Below, in pieces: positions 9,503 to 21,159 of a DNA stretch of 64,000 bases. The DNA is from Bifidobacterium breve DSM 20213 = JCM 1192 (GTDB lineage: Bacteria > Actinomycetota > Actinomycetes > Actinomycetales > Bifidobacteriaceae), in assembly GCF_001025175.1 (NCBI RefSeq), contig NZ_AP012324.1, forward strand, positions 1,364,001 through 1,428,000. Reading direction: 5' to 3'. Under the pieces are notes generated by a model. It was not told the origin of the DNA. It ran no database searches and worked only from the letters and a program-made list of their open reading frames with translations. Positions within the stretch are counted from its first letter, which is position 1. Every line of letters starts with the position of its first letter. The position numbers were made by a program, and so were the translations under genes.

Positions 9503-10213
9503 TTATTCTGCAGATGCTTCTTCTTCAGCGGCCTTCTGGGCTTTCAGCTCTTCCTTGACTTTCTGGGCGTACTCGTTCACGTACTCCTGGCCGCTCATCT
9601 TCTGGATTTCCGCGGAAATACGGTCGGTCAGCGAGCGCAAATCGTCATGGGTGATCTCGTCGTCGGTCTTCTTCTCAACCTCAATCGGCTTACCGTAAAT
9701 CACCTGCGTCTTGCCTTTGGCTGGAATCACCGTGCCCGGCTTCTGCAGTTCGCGCGAACCGATAATAGCGGTCGGTACAATCGGACAACCGGTTTCAAGC
9801 GCAAGCCGTGCCACACCGGTGTGCCCCTTGTACATACGACCATCCGGGCTTCGCGTGCCCTCAATGTGGATGCCGAACAGGTGTCCATCTTCGATAATCT
9901 CACGTGCGTGCTCCAGAGCGCCAAGCGACTTGTTGCCACCGGAACGGTCCACGGGGAACACGCCCACGGAAGTGAACCACCACTTCTTGAACTTGCCCTT
10001 CAGTCCCTTGCCTTCAAAGTATTCGGCCTTGCCCATGAAGTGCACCATACGCGGGCAGGTAATCGGAATCAGCGCATCATCGATGACGGCCAGATGATTC
10101 GCGGCAATGATGGCACCGCCGGTGCGAGGCACATTATTGAGCCCCGATGCGGTGGGTCCAAGACGATGACGCGCGATGGGTCCAAGAACCTTGACGAAGA
10201 ACCAGTAGAGCAC
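9503..10213 (-). CDS. 1-acyl-sn-glycerol-3-phosphate acyltransferase (PlsC family)
   Basis: This enzyme transfers a fatty acyl chain to a lysophospholipid, most likely lysophosphatidic acid, at the inner face of the membrane. The 236-residue protein has the four acyltransferase motifs in order: NHLAVIDD (the H-x4-D catalytic pair) near 39-46, FFxxxG-like WWFTSVGVFPVDR, EGTRSPDG, and a Pro-containing IVPTAIIG. The C-terminus is Lys/Glu/Ala-rich and probably a charged tail. The start is a GTG with GGGAGGAA upstream. Its position next to the kinase matches the acyltransferase near mycobacterial pknL. Confidence 0.9.
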   Translation of the reverse strand: MLYWFFVKVLGPIARHRLGPTASGLNNVPRTGGAIIAANHLAVIDDALIPITCPRMVHFMGKAEYFEGKGLKGKFKKWWFTSVGVFPVDRSGGNKSLGALEHAREIIEDGHLFGIHIEGTRSPDGRMYKGHTGVARLALETGCPIVPTAIIGSRELQKPGTVIPAKGKTQVIYGKPIEVEKKTDDEITHDDLRSLTDRISAEIQKMSGQEYVNEYAQKVKEELKAQKAAEEEASAE

Positions 10214-10260
10214 TTAGCATTCCTCCCTCAAACGGACTGGCTATTGGCCGGCCGCTTGAT

Positions 10261-10266
10261 TAGAGT
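10261..10266 (+). promoter_or_regulatory. -10 hexamer, probable leaderless start
   Basis: TAGAGT is followed by 7 nt and then the ATG at 10274. No good -35 box and no Shine-Dalgarno sequence are visible. Confidence 0.35.
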
Positions 10267-10273
10267 GACAGTT

Positions 10274-10963
10274 ATGACTGACAACCAGAATAGCAATGTC
10301 GACGGAGAGCAGCCAATCCCCACGCCGGGCAATGGACGAGATTCGGCCACGCCCGCGGATCCGCAAAAGGCAACCGATACCGGACATAACGCCAACGGCA
10401 ACGGCGCCATGCCGTCCGGAAAGCATGACATAGGCAATCTGGATGACGCTTGGGCGGCGTTCGAGGCCGAGCACCAAGCCGATTTAAACGACGTGGCATC
10501 CTCCCGTCAGGCCAAGAAGTTCGAGAAGCAAGCCAAGAAACGAGAGAAGGAAGCATTGCTTTCAGTGGATGATCTTGACATTGGCTCGTTCACCGATGAC
10601 GCACGCCCAGACCGAGGCCGTAAGGGTGGTCCGCGCGATTTCACCGGTTCCGGCTGGTTGGACACCGATAATGTCATGGATACCTATGATGACGGCGGCT
10701 TCACTCCCCCGAACCCGGATCTCGGGCCGGTCAAGGCATCTACGGTGCTGTTGGTGGCGTTGCTCATCATCGGTCTTGTCGGCGAGACGGTGATGATATT
10801 CGTTCCCGGATTAAACGCGATTCCCCTACTGGGCGCACTACTCAATATTCTCTTCGGGTTGGGCGTCATTCTGGGATTGGGCGGACTGGTCGCCAAGATC
10901 CTCAACCGCAAAGACCGTCCCGGCGACCAAGGCGGCTACTACGACGACGGAGCACGCGTATAG
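10274..10963 (+). CDS. membrane protein of unknown function, two C-terminal helices
   Basis: I do not recognise this 229-residue protein. The first 150 residues are polar, rich in Asp, Gly, Asn and Lys, with a probable coiled or helical Lys/Glu/Ala stretch (around 75-95: AKKFEKQAKKREKEAL). Two hydrophobic segments follow: STVLLVALLIIGLVGETVMI and IPLLGALLNILFGLGVILG, with a charged tail. The topology is therefore a long cytoplasmic region plus a membrane hairpin. The reading frame is open much further upstream, but the ATG at 10274 is favoured because a -10-like TAGAGT ends 7 nt before it and no ribosome binding site is present, suggesting a leaderless message. Confidence 0.7.
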   Translation: MTDNQNSNVDGEQPIPTPGNGRDSATPADPQKATDTGHNANGNGAMPSGKHDIGNLDDAWAAFEAEHQADLNDVASSRQAKKFEKQAKKREKEALLSVDDLDIGSFTDDARPDRGRKGGPRDFTGSGWLDTDNVMDTYDDGGFTPPNPDLGPVKASTVLLVALLIIGLVGETVMIFVPGLNAIPLLGALLNILFGLGVILGLGGLVAKILNRKDRPGDQGGYYDDGARV

Positions 10964-11006
10964 CGCTCTCAAGGACAATACGCAGCAGTAATTGGTCGAC
11001 AATACC

Positions 11007-11044
11007 AATGAGGGGCCAACTGTTCAGCTGACCCCTCATTTTTT
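11007..11044 (+). terminator. Rho-independent terminator after the membrane protein gene
   Basis: The stem AATGAGGGG/CCCCTCATT at 11007-11040 encloses a 16-nt loop with its own CTG/CAG pairing, and is followed on the plus strand by six T residues. It lies between convergent genes; the minus strand has no U-run, so it serves mainly the plus gene. Confidence 0.75.
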
Positions 11045-11053
11045 GAATTCAGT

Positions 11054-12100
11054 TCACGCCTTGGACTTGGCGGTTTCGATCCACTTGTTGAACAGGGCTT
11101 CGGCCTTGCCGGAGTCAACCGTTTCCTCAGCAAGCTTGTAAGCCTCTGCAAAGCGCTCGGCCAGCGTGCCATTGCCGACCAGATTGCCGTCGGCCACGAT
11201 GGCGGAGGCAGCATTGAGCAGTGCGGTGGTACGGGACGGGATGTCCTTGCCGGCCAGGAAGTTCTTGAATGTGTTGGCGTTGACGTCCGGCACGCCGCCC
11301 TTGAGCTGGTCGACGGTGATCTTAGCCAGACCTAGATCCACGGTCGGATCGAAATCGGTTTCGGTGACTTTGCCATCACGAATCTCCCAGACGGAGACCG
11401 GACCGGTGGGCGCAAGCTCGTCCATGCCCTCGTGCGAGGTGTAAACCAGACCGGACTGCCCACGGCTGGCGTACACAGCGGCCATAATCGGGCTTACCTT
11501 GCGGTTGGCGCAGCCGATGGCCACGTGTGCCGGGTTGGCCGGGTTGGTCAGCGGTCCCAGAATATTGAAGACGCACGGAATGCCGAGCGCAGCACGAATC
11601 GGGCCCACGAAGCGCATGGCCGGGTGGAAGGTGCGGGCGAACGCGAAAGTGATACCCACTTCGTCGCCGACTTCGCCGACCTCTTCCGGCTTCAGATCCA
11701 GCGGCAGACCTAGGTCTTCGAGCACATCGGCAGCACCGCACTTCGAGGAGGCGGCACGGTTGCCGTGCTTGACAATCTTTACGCCAGCTGCGGCAGCAGC
11801 CACAGAACCCATGGTGGACAGGTTCACGGTGGCGAAGCCGTCACCGCCGGTGCCCACGATGTCAGTGGTCTCACCGGAAACGTTCAGCGGCACGGCGTGC
11901 GAGACCATGGCCTTGGCGGCACCACGCACCTCGTCGGAGGTCAGTCCCAGCTGCTGCTGCATGGCGAGCGCGGCGCCCACAGCGGTCGGGTTCGCATTGC
12001 CCTGCATCAGGTCGTCCACAAACCACTCCGATTCCTCAGCAGTAAGGTGGTCTCCCCCGACCAGCTTGGTGAGAATCGACTTCCATGTGATCTCGGCCAT
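11054..12100 (-). CDS. trpD: anthranilate phosphoribosyltransferase
   Basis: This enzyme joins anthranilate to phosphoribosyl pyrophosphate in the second step of tryptophan synthesis. The 348-residue protein has the phosphoribosyl diphosphate loop (DIVGTGGDGFATVNLST, about 80-97), the KHGNRAASSKCGAADVLE segment and GPLTNPANP, all typical of TrpD. The ATG is preceded by AAGGAGGGC at good spacing. No other trp gene is visible nearby; it lies downstream of secA but is separated from it by a terminator, so it is probably transcribed alone. Confidence 0.95.
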   Translation of the reverse strand: MAEITWKSILTKLVGGDHLTAEESEWFVDDLMQGNANPTAVGAALAMQQQLGLTSDEVRGAAKAMVSHAVPLNVSGETTDIVGTGGDGFATVNLSTMGSVAAAAAGVKIVKHGNRAASSKCGAADVLEDLGLPLDLKPEEVGEVGDEVGITFAFARTFHPAMRFVGPIRAALGIPCVFNILGPLTNPANPAHVAIGCANRKVSPIMAAVYASRGQSGLVYTSHEGMDELAPTGPVSVWEIRDGKVTETDFDPTVDLGLAKITVDQLKGGVPDVNANTFKNFLAGKDIPSRTTALLNAASAIVADGNLVGNGTLAERFAEAYKLAEETVDSGKAEALFNKWIETAKSKA

Positions 12101-12198
12101 GATGCCCTCCTTGGCGTTTTGCTACGCCGTGTTATGTATATTCGCCGCTAATTGTAATGACTTCCCATTTCGCGGCCTTGAATCTTCCATATAGCAAA

Positions 12199-12229
12199 AT
12201 TGGCTCCCCTCTTGAAGAGGGAAGCCAAT
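12199..12229 (-). terminator. terminator of secA
   Basis: The stem ATTGGCTCCCCTC pairs with GAGGGAAGCCAAT (one mismatch) across a short loop. On the minus strand it is followed by TTTT just after the stem, 25 bases past the secA stop. Confidence 0.75.
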
Positions 12230-12253
12230 GCCCAGTATTCAGCTAGAGATGTG

Positions 12254-15136
<2,883 letters not shown>

Positions 15137-15232
15137 AGGGTTCTCCCTTGACTGATTGAGTGGTGATGTCCGCGTACCAGAATACAGCCCATCACCGTCA
15201 GACATCGATATTTTTCGACCTATTTACAAAAA

Positions 15233-15263
15233 AATGGGCCGCTCCTTGCGGGAGCGACCCATT
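15233..15263 (-). terminator. terminator of the hibernation factor gene
   Basis: Stem ATGGGCCGCTCC/GGGAGCGACCCAT with a TTGC loop. On the minus strand it is followed by seven T residues, a textbook Rho-independent terminator 35 bases after the stop codon. Confidence 0.85.
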
Positions 15264-15297
15264 TCATATCAGCTGTCTACGTCAGCGAACCAGCAAT

Positions 15298-15960
15298 TCA
15301 GTCCTTCTTGACGTTTTCCGGAGTGTCGATCTCGAACACGCCATAGCTCCAGCCGTGACGGTGGTAGACGACGGACGGACGTCCGGTCTCCTTGTTCACG
15401 AACAGGAAGAAGTCGTGTCCGATCAGTTCCATCTCGTACAGCGCCTCGTCGATGCTCATGGGCTCGGCGATGTGCAGCTTGCGACGGATGACAATCGGCG
15501 TATCCCCAACCTGGACTTCCACAGACTCGCCCGGGCCAAGATCGGAAGCCACTGCAGCCTGCGGACTGTTGTTCGGCTCCCCCTCCAGCTCCTCTGGCTC
15601 CGGCTCCGGGGCGATAACGCCCAGATCCACCGGCACCGGGTTCGCGTAGCCGCGACGGTGATCCTTGCGGCGATCACGGGTGCGGCGCAGACGCAGCGTC
15701 AGCTTATCAAGCGCCATGTCCAGTGCACTGAACTCGTCAGTGCTGGAAGCCTCGGCGCGGACCACAGTGCGTCCGGCGATAACGGTGATTTCCACGCGCT
15801 TGGCGGTATCGGCCTGACGCGGGTTGCCCTCATGAGTCAAAACAATCTGCGCACGCTGCGCATCCGGGGCGATAGCGGTCACACGATTCATCTTGGTCTC
15901 GACGACATCACGGAACCTTTGCTTGATCTGCGTGTGACGTCCAGTAACGACGATTTCCAT
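15298..15960 (-). CDS. hpf: ribosome hibernation promoting factor, long form
   Basis: This factor binds the small ribosomal subunit and dimerises ribosomes when growth stops. ATG at 15960, with GAGGAGGTCAAC upstream, gives 220 residues beginning MEIVVTGRHTQIKQRFRD. Residues 1-100 form the RaiA/HPF ribosome-binding domain, with the basic helix LDKLTLRLRRTRDRRKDHRRG. An acidic linker follows, then the C-terminal dimerisation domain (EPMSIDEALYEMELIGHDFF, then NKETGRPSVVYHRHGWSYGVFEI). Having both domains marks the long form. The upstream 25 codons in the same frame look untranslated. Confidence 0.94.
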   Translation of the reverse strand: MEIVVTGRHTQIKQRFRDVVETKMNRVTAIAPDAQRAQIVLTHEGNPRQADTAKRVEITVIAGRTVVRAEASSTDEFSALDMALDKLTLRLRRTRDRRKDHRRGYANPVPVDLGVIAPEPEPEELEGEPNNSPQAAVASDLGPGESVEVQVGDTPIVIRRKLHIAEPMSIDEALYEMELIGHDFFLFVNKETGRPSVVYHRHGWSYGVFEIDTPENVKKD

Positions 15961-16222
15961 GTTGACCTCCTCTAGTTCAAGCGGTTTCCCGCTATGTGTG
16001 CCGAACAGCATCATCACCGTCCGGGTAAGTTTCATTGTAGACGAACAACGGGTAAACAGCCGGAAACTCGCCCATAGAAATACGTTTATTTTCCGACTTT
16101 TATCTGCACCCCATCAGTGCCTATACTGGGTGTTTGGGCCTTGTTCCTCAGCGCCGTATTTTCGGACGGTTCGCCATTTCGCTATATTTTTCTTTTCGCC
16201 AGCCGGTTCTCTATGGCATATG

Positions 16223-16228
16223 TATAAT
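16223..16228 (+). promoter_or_regulatory. -10 box of rnpB
   Basis: A perfect TATAAT ends 9 bases before the 5' strand of the rnpB terminal helix, which fits transcription starting at the RNA's mature end. No clear -35 box is seen. Confidence 0.65.
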
Positions 16229-16237
16229 TGCAAGCTT

Positions 16238-16606
16238 GAGACCTCTTGATGGCCGCGGCCGTGATCTTCATTGGGATCGGCTGAGGAACTTCCGGGCTCC
16301 ATAGAGCACGATGGCGGATAACGTCCGCCCAGGGTGACCTGAGAGATAGCGCAGCAGAGAATAGACCGCCCGTCCTCGACGGGTAAGGGTGAAACGGCGG
16401 TGTAAGAGACCACCGGGCCTCTGGTAACAGCAGGCCGCATGGCAAGCCTCATCGGGAGCAAGGCCAAGCAGATGGCGGTAAGGGCTGCTCGCCCATGTCA
16501 TCGGGTAGGCTGCTAGAGCCTGACGGCAACGTCAGGTCGAGATGGATGGCCATCCGTGCCGCGCGTTCGCGTACGGCATGACAGAACCCGGGGTATAAGA
16601 GGTCTC
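16238..16606 (+). ncRNA. rnpB: RNase P RNA, catalytic component
   Basis: This RNA cuts the 5' leader from pre-tRNAs. The ends pair as helix P1: GAGACCTCTT at 16238-16247 with AAGAGGTCTC at 16597-16606. Conserved sequences occur in order: CTGAGGAACTTCCGGGCTCC, GGTGACCTGAGAGATAGCGC, GGGTAAGGGTGAAACGG with GGTGTAAGAGACCACCGG, GCAAGGCCAAGCAGATGGCGG, and near the 3' end ACAGAACCCGGGGTATA. The length, about 369 nt, and the arrangement fit the ancestral bacterial class found in actinobacteria. It stands alone between the divergent hpf gene and the convergent recX gene. No protein-coding frame is credible across it. Confidence 0.95.
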
Positions 16607-16636
16607 ATTTATTCTTTTGCGGCTCCGCCGTGAGTC

Positions 16637-16680
16637 TCTCCCTCCGGCGCTACGCACCACCTCCCTCGTCAGAGGGAGGT
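16637..16680. repeat. intergenic hairpin repeat (CTCTCCCTCCG type)
   Basis: CTCTCCCTCCGGCGC, then a perfect stem ACCTCCCTC/GAGGGAGGT with a GTCA loop, lies between rnpB and recX. A close relative lies at 21104-21149. It may terminate both convergent transcripts, though it lacks a strong T-run. Confidence 0.6.
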
Positions 16681-16682
16681 TA

Positions 16683-17282
16683 TTACGACAGTAATTCGGC
16701 GGCGACGCGGCGTAGGGTTTCGGGGCTGTGCCCTTTGCGCCCGCCCGCGGACCAGAACCGGCGCTGACGCACCTGCCGATCAAGTCCACGTGTTCTGCGG
16801 GCCACTCGACGCCCCAATTCCCATGCGGCATCTTCGAATACGCCTTGTTGTTCGGCCTCACCGCACACCTGCTCGGCGAGCCAGCGATCCACGCCTTTAC
16901 GGGCGAGCTCCATCACCGCACCGCGCCTGCCCATCATGCGGCCGGCACAGTAGCGCACCGCCGATTCCGCATAGGCACGATCATCGATCAGTTGCACACG
17001 GATGAGGCGTTCAATGACCTCATTAACGATTTCTTCGTCATACCCTTTGCCAAGCAGTCGTTCACGCAGCGCACCGGACGAGCGCGGAGCCGCATCCAAG
17101 AGACGCAACGCCGCCTCACGGCAGGCATCTGCATCGTTGGAATCATCGGCAACCGCGCCCATACCTCGCCGAGCGAATCGATGGGACGACTCCGCATCGA
17201 CGTTTCTTTCGCCCTGTTCGGCACGGCATCGTTCCTCCAACGCAACGGGATTGCGCTGAAGGAACGCTTCTGCACTAATCAT
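16683..17282 (-). CDS. recX: regulatory protein RecX
   Basis: RecX binds RecA filaments and limits recombinase activity. The 199-residue protein shows the three-helix repeat pattern of the family: [60 protein letters not shown] and the late RRFWSAGG segment. Its ATG overlaps the recA stop as ATGA, so the two are translationally coupled. The first 45 residues are poorly conserved and could be untranslated if a later start is used, but the overlap supports the start given. Confidence 0.9.
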   Translation of the reverse strand: MISAEAFLQRNPVALEERCRAEQGERNVDAESSHRFARRGMGAVADDSNDADACREAALRLLDAAPRSSGALRERLLGKGYDEEIVNEVIERLIRVQLIDDRAYAESAVRYCAGRMMGRRGAVMELARKGVDRWLAEQVCGEAEQQGVFEDAAWELGRRVARRTRGLDRQVRQRRFWSAGGRKGHSPETLRRVAAELLS

Positions 17283-18463
17283 GATCGGGCCTTGGCGCGA
17301 GACGACTTGGCGGCAGGCGCTGCAGTGGCCTTGGTGTCCTTGGCGGCATCGGCCGCAGCGGCCTCGCTGACTGCGGCAGCTGCAGCAGCGTCTTCGTCTT
17401 CGGCAAACTGATCGGCGGAACCGATCAAACCAAATTCTGCCTTGACCTTGTTTTCAATCTCTTCGGTGATGGCCGGGTTGTCCTTGAGGAACTGACGAAC
17501 CTTCTCTCGACCCTGACCAAGCTGGTCGCCCTCATAGGTGAACCACGAGCCGGACTTCTTGACCACGCCGACCTGTTGGGCCATGTCGATGACCGAACCT
17601 TCGCGGGAGATACCTTCGCCGTAAAGCATGTCGAATTCGGCGGACTTGAAGGGCGGGGCCATCTTGTTCTTGACCACCTTGACGCGCGTACGGTTGCCCA
17701 CCGCTTCATCACCGTTCTTCAAGGTCTGGATACGGCGAATGTCAAGACGCACAGAGGCATAGAACTTCAGAGCCTTGCCACCGGTAGTGGTTTCGGGATT
17801 ACCGAAGAACACGCCGATCTTTTCGCGTAGCTGGTTGATGAAGATGGCGGTGGTACCTGCTTGGGCCAAGGCACCGGTCATCTTGCGCAGAGCCTGGCTC
17901 ATGAGTCGGGCCTGCAAACCGACGTGGCTGTCTCCCATCTCGCCTTCGATCTCGGCCTTTGGCACCAGAGCCGCCACCGAATCGATAACGATGACATCAA
18001 GCGCGCCAGAACGAATCAGCATGTCTGCAATCTCAAGAGCCTGTTCGCCGTTGTCCGGCTGAGAAACGATAAGCGAATCAGTGTCCACGCCAAGTTTGCG
18101 AGCATAGGCCGGATCGAGCGCGTGCTCGGCGTCAATGTATGCGGCCACGCCACCCTTCTTCTGGGCATTGGCCACCACATGCAGGGCAAGCGTGGTTTTA
18201 CCGGACGATTCGGGACCATAGATTTCCACGATGCGGCCCTTCGGCAGGCCGCCAATGCCCAACGCCATGTCGAGCGCGAGCGAACCGGTAGGGATTACTT
18301 CGACATTTTGCACGGGCTGATCGCCGAGGCGCATGGCCGAGCCCTTGCCGAAGCTTTTTTCGACCTGCGCCAAAGCAGTGTCCAGCGCCGCCTTGCGCTT
18401 GGGATCGAGCTCGTGCTTGGTCTCGGTTGCCGGATCTTGGGCCGGCTTGGTCTCAAGTGCCAT
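17279..18463 (-). CDS. recA: recombinase RecA
   Basis: RecA forms filaments on single-stranded DNA, carries out strand exchange and triggers LexA self-cleavage. ATG at 18463 has AAGGAGAAGATC upstream and gives 394 residues. Visible motifs are Walker A ([13 protein letters not shown]), the segment [23 protein letters not shown] (broken here by its Walker B), loop L1/L2 residues and [20 protein letters not shown]. The C-terminal 45 residues are Ala/Asp-rich and end basic (SSRAKARS). It is transcribed from a region holding a LexA box and a DnaA box, with a leader of roughly 185 nt, and is coupled to recX. Confidence 0.97.
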   Translation of the reverse strand: MALETKPAQDPATETKHELDPKRKAALDTALAQVEKSFGKGSAMRLGDQPVQNVEVIPTGSLALDMALGIGGLPKGRIVEIYGPESSGKTTLALHVVANAQKKGGVAAYIDAEHALDPAYARKLGVDTDSLIVSQPDNGEQALEIADMLIRSGALDVIVIDSVAALVPKAEIEGEMGDSHVGLQARLMSQALRKMTGALAQAGTTAIFINQLREKIGVFFGNPETTTGGKALKFYASVRLDIRRIQTLKNGDEAVGNRTRVKVVKNKMAPPFKSAEFDMLYGEGISREGSVIDMAQQVGVVKKSGSWFTYEGDQLGQGREKVRQFLKDNPAITEEIENKVKAEFGLIGSADQFAEDEDAAAAAAVSEAAAADAAKDTKATAAPAAKSSRAKARS

Positions 18464-18647
18464 GATCTTCTCCTTATCGAAGTCGTATGCGGGTGAACGC
18501 CTTCCACCGTATGGGAGGCCATCTCCCACGACAAGCCAAAACGACCATTGTGGTTCCAGCTTGCCCGATCACGCAAGACAAGAACCGCTTATTCCCGCCG
18601 AAACGGGCGATTCGCATCTTGACATATACGGCGTGCCTATCCGTCAC

Positions 18648-18656
18648 TGTGGATAA
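18648..18656 (-). promoter_or_regulatory. DnaA box at the recA promoter
   Basis: The minus strand reads TTATCCACA, a perfect DnaA box, directly after a -10-like TATAGT (18661-18656 on the minus strand). It would cover the transcription start. A role for DnaA is inference. Confidence 0.5.
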
Positions 18657-18671
18657 CTATAGCCACACAAG

Positions 18672-18685
18672 CGAACATTTGTTCG
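18672..18685 (-). promoter_or_regulatory. LexA (SOS) box of recA
   Basis: CGAACATTTGTTCG is a perfect match to the actinobacterial and Gram-positive LexA site CGAAC-N4-GTTCG. It lies about 10 bp upstream of the probable -10 box TATAGT, where bound LexA would block RNA polymerase. Confidence 0.88.
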
Positions 18686-18769
18686 AATTTGTGCAACGAC
18701 ACGCCGGCGAGTATCGTTCCTCGACCCAACCAATGAAATCGACCGCCCAGCGCCACAGCATAGAGCCCA

Positions 18770-19003
18770 CTACGCAGCGGGCAGCGGCGGCGCGTTATGG
18801 TCACGGCCCCAACGCTTGGAATCAGGAATCTCCATCTGATCGCAGAGCACGTTCCAAATCACGCGAGGCTCCTCCCCCGCGTCCAAAGCCTCAAGAACGG
18901 TCATATTCGCCAGCTGCGGCATACGCTGATCCCGGGCCAGAGACCGGCCATAGCTACGACCGAACACTTCTTCAAGCAGCTCCCAAAATTCCCGTTCACG
19001 CAT
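18770..19003 (-). CDS. DUF3046 protein
   Basis: This small protein of 77 residues, beginning MREREFWELLEEVFGRSYGR, matches the DUF3046 pattern of actinobacteria, where a gene of this family commonly precedes recA (as Rv2738c does in M. tuberculosis). The function is unknown. The frame is open for 59 codons upstream, but that part is not protein-like and the family begins at this ATG. No strong ribosome binding site is seen. A clgR terminator lies just upstream, so it probably has its own promoter or depends on read-through. Confidence 0.88.
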   Translation of the reverse strand: MREREFWELLEEVFGRSYGRSLARDQRMPQLANMTVLEALDAGEEPRVIWNVLCDQMEIPDSKRWGRDHNAPPLPAA

Positions 19004-19038
19004 ACCCGACAGTGTGCCACCACCCGCCGGACAGAAAA

Positions 19039-19066
19039 ACCCGCACCGCCAAACGGCGATGCGGGT
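19039..19066 (-). terminator. terminator of clgR
   Basis: Stem ACCCGCACCGCC/GGCGATGCGGGT with an AAAC loop; on the minus strand it is followed by TTTTT. Confidence 0.85.
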
Positions 19067-19109
19067 CAACAACTCAGGAGGACGTTCCCGCCCCTCATCT
19101 CCCACACGA

Positions 19110-19622
19110 TTAACGTTCGACGGACTCGAGGTAATCGGCCACCATACGCAGCATCTGTGCAGTTGACACGCCCAGCGCATCGGAAATGGAGCTCAGCAAT
19201 TCGGAGCTGGCTTCCTTCTGACCACGCTCGACCTCGGACAGATAGCCCAGCGAGACGCCGGCCTTCTCGGACACCTCACGCAGGGTGCGGCGATCACGCG
19301 TACGCAGATCACGCAGCACACGGCCGATAGCACCACGCAAAGAAACCTCACGTGGCTCCTCCTCGGCCACCGCGGTCTCGGCAACGGCATTGGGCTGGTA
19401 TGAGGCGGATTCCTGCTCCTGCCGCATACGGTCACGAGCCGCCTGACGTTCATCCTTGGCCTTCTTTGCGGCCTGGGCCTTGAGCACCTGCTGCTGCGCA
19501 AACATCACTGCGCGGCGCTGGGCCGGGGTCAATTCACGCATACGGGCGACACCCGGCTGTACCGCCATCGGCTTCTTAGCGGACACTTCCATTTGTTCGT
19601 TCACTCGGGTCATCGTTTCCAT
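19110..19622 (-). CDS. clgR: Clp gene regulator ClgR, XRE-type
   Basis: ClgR activates clp protease and related stress genes in actinobacteria. The protein of about 170 residues has a Lys/Gln/Ala-rich, coiled-coil-prone N-terminal half and a C-terminal helix-turn-helix ([40 protein letters not shown]). Downstream of ftsK and pgsA it sits as Rv2745c does in mycobacteria. Several ATGs are close together; the one at 19622 has GAAGGGG at 8-nt spacing, while the longest frame begins at a TTG inside that same ribosome binding region, so I reject it. The C-terminus ends DYLESVER and not in the Ala-Ala degron known for some ClgR proteins. Confidence 0.88.
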   Translation of the reverse strand: METMTRVNEQMEVSAKKPMAVQPGVARMRELTPAQRRAVMFAQQQVLKAQAAKKAKDERQAARDRMRQEQESASYQPNAVAETAVAEEEPREVSLRGAIGRVLRDLRTRDRRTLREVSEKAGVSLGYLSEVERGQKEASSELLSSISDALGVSTAQMLRMVADYLESVER

Positions 19623-19687
19623 CGCCATAGCCCCTTCCAAGGTCGGTTCAGTGTTTCCACTTAGTACAACACGATGACCCCGCGGTT

Positions 19688-20245
19688 TTATTCCTTAAAA
19701 CTTGCTGTGAATAGACTCAAGTTTTGCAGAATATGAAATACGGTTTGGCGGCGAACCTCCTCGCGGGTGCCACTCAAACGCAATTCGACGGCCTTGACTA
19801 TCTCGATGCCATCGTCAGCAAGAGTCGCAGGGATACGTAAACCCACATAGACCAGACCAGCGGGCTTATCGCCGTCCGGGCCGGGACCGGCTACCCCGGT
19901 GGTGGATAGCCCGATAACGCAATCACCGTATTCCGGCTGCCCATATAACCGCGCAGCGCCAGCCGCCATCTGACGCGCAACTTCGGGATGCACGGCACCC
20001 TCGCGCTCCAGCAACGATCGGTCAACATGCAGAATCGAGGCTTTGGCCTTGATGTCATAGGTGACGGCCGACCCCAGCAGCACATTGGAAGCGCCGGGAA
20101 TACGCACAAAGGCATCGGAGAGCAGACCTCCGGTCAGCGATTCGGTGCAAGCTATCTTCGCGCCGCAAGTCTCGCAGACGGCAAGTATGCCCGCAGCAAG
20201 CTCGTCGCAGGATTGCTGCAGCTTCTCATTAGCGCTATCAGTCAT
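19688..20245 (-). CDS. CinA C-terminal family nicotinamide-nucleotide amidase
   Basis: The family deamidates nicotinamide mononucleotide to nicotinate mononucleotide in pyridine nucleotide recycling. The 185-residue protein is the single PncC-type domain: [22 protein letters not shown] (residues in two parts [10 protein letters not shown] and [11 protein letters not shown]), [30 protein letters not shown] and the [13 protein letters not shown] helix. There is no N-terminal molybdopterin-binding-like domain, so it is the short form. It lies between pgsA and clgR in the same direction, the usual actinobacterial order, and is probably in one operon with them. The start ATG lies after GGAAAAGGAAGG. 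Confidence 0.9.
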   Translation of the reverse strand: MTDSANEKLQQSCDELAAGILAVCETCGAKIACTESLTGGLLSDAFVRIPGASNVLLGSAVTYDIKAKASILHVDRSLLEREGAVHPEVARQMAAGAARLYGQPEYGDCVIGLSTTGVAGPGPDGDKPAGLVYVGLRIPATLADDGIEIVKAVELRLSGTREEVRRQTVFHILQNLSLFTASFKE

Positions 20246-20345
20246 ATGCGGCCTTCCTTTTCCAACCTATGCAACGCCTATACAACAATGGGATGCGGCG
20301 GCAGGCCATATCCCATCAATGCCATACGTTACACGAATGATTCCG

Positions 20346-21005
20346 TCACTGCTTCTTGGTGCCGACGAACGTGTTGTACAGGTATATGACGCCCGAGTAG
20401 AGGCACAGCACCAGAGCCACATAGATAATGGCATAGGTCAGAAAGTAGTAGGCGGTCATCCAGAACGGCGTGCTCTGGCCGCTACCCAGAGACCACATCG
20501 GCAACAACAGCATGGCAAGACCCACACATTCAAACACGGTCTTGAGTTTGCCGGGCCATGCAGCGGCGATAACCTTGCCGCCGGGGCGTTCCATCACAAA
20601 GAAACGCATCACCGTAATGCCGATTTCGCGAATCAGGAACAGAATGGTGACCCACCAGGCGAGCTCACCAAACGCAGAGCATACGATCATCGCACCGCAG
20701 GTAAGCAGCTTATCCGCAATCGGGTCCATCAGCTTGCCCATTTCGGTGACCTGGTTGTATTTGCGGGCCATCCAACCGTCAATCTTATCGGTGGAGGCGG
20801 CGATGATGAACAGCACCGCAGCCACCCAACGCATGGTGAGGTTATTCGCGCCCCACTCACCTGCCATGATGTCGAGTACCAGGAAAATCACCACGAGCAC
20901 AATGCGCGAGTAGGTGACCAGGTTCGGCGGCGCGTTCCATCCGTCGAACAATGATGATTTGGGCGTTGACTGCTTGTCCATTGTGTTCTCATCCATAGTG
21001 TTCAC
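20346..21005 (-). CDS. pgsA: CDP-diacylglycerol--glycerol-3-phosphate 3-phosphatidyltransferase
   Basis: This membrane enzyme makes phosphatidylglycerophosphate, the precursor of phosphatidylglycerol and cardiolipin. The 219-residue protein has the full CDP-alcohol phosphotransferase signature D-G-x2-A-R-x8-G-x3-D-x3-D in DGWMARKYNQVTEMGK followed by LMDPIADK, and five to six hydrophobic helices. The start is a GTG with GGGGGTAAC upstream; internal ATGs at codons 4 and 9 are alternatives. It stands between ftsK and the CinA-like gene. A related actinobacterial enzyme (phosphatidylinositol phosphate synthase) shares the signature, but the length and the context favour PgsA. Confidence 0.9.
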   Translation of the reverse strand: MNTMDENTMDKQSTPKSSLFDGWNAPPNLVTYSRIVLVVIFLVLDIMAGEWGANNLTMRWVAAVLFIIAASTDKIDGWMARKYNQVTEMGKLMDPIADKLLTCGAMIVCSAFGELAWWVTILFLIREIGITVMRFFVMERPGGKVIAAAWPGKLKTVFECVGLAMLLLPMWSLGSGQSTPFWMTAYYFLTYAIIYVALVLCLYSGVIYLYNTFVGTKKQ

Positions 21006-21103
21006 GTTACCCCCACACTTCTACCTTAGGTGGGTATTGGCTGGAGATTGACGGTTATTCTTCGGAAATCAGACTGTAACCCAGCGTCTGTGCAATTACG
21101 CTT

Positions 21104-21149
21104 CTCTCCCTCCGCCCCTTCGGGGCACCTCCCTCAGCAGAGGGAGGCC
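21104..21149. repeat. intergenic hairpin repeat (CTCTCCCTCCG type)
   Basis: CTCTCCCTCCGCCCC, then CACCTCCCTC, a short loop and GAGGGAGG, lie between ftsK and pgsA. The layout matches the repeat at 16637-16680. It holds two nested stems (GCCCC/GGGGC and CCTCCCTC/GAGGGAGG). Confidence 0.6.
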
Positions 21150-21159
21150 AAAAGATGAT

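Noticed and set aside
9482..10273. N-terminal extension of the two-helix membrane protein back to 9482
   Set aside because: It runs entirely opposite the PlsC gene and its composition is that of an antisense shadow.
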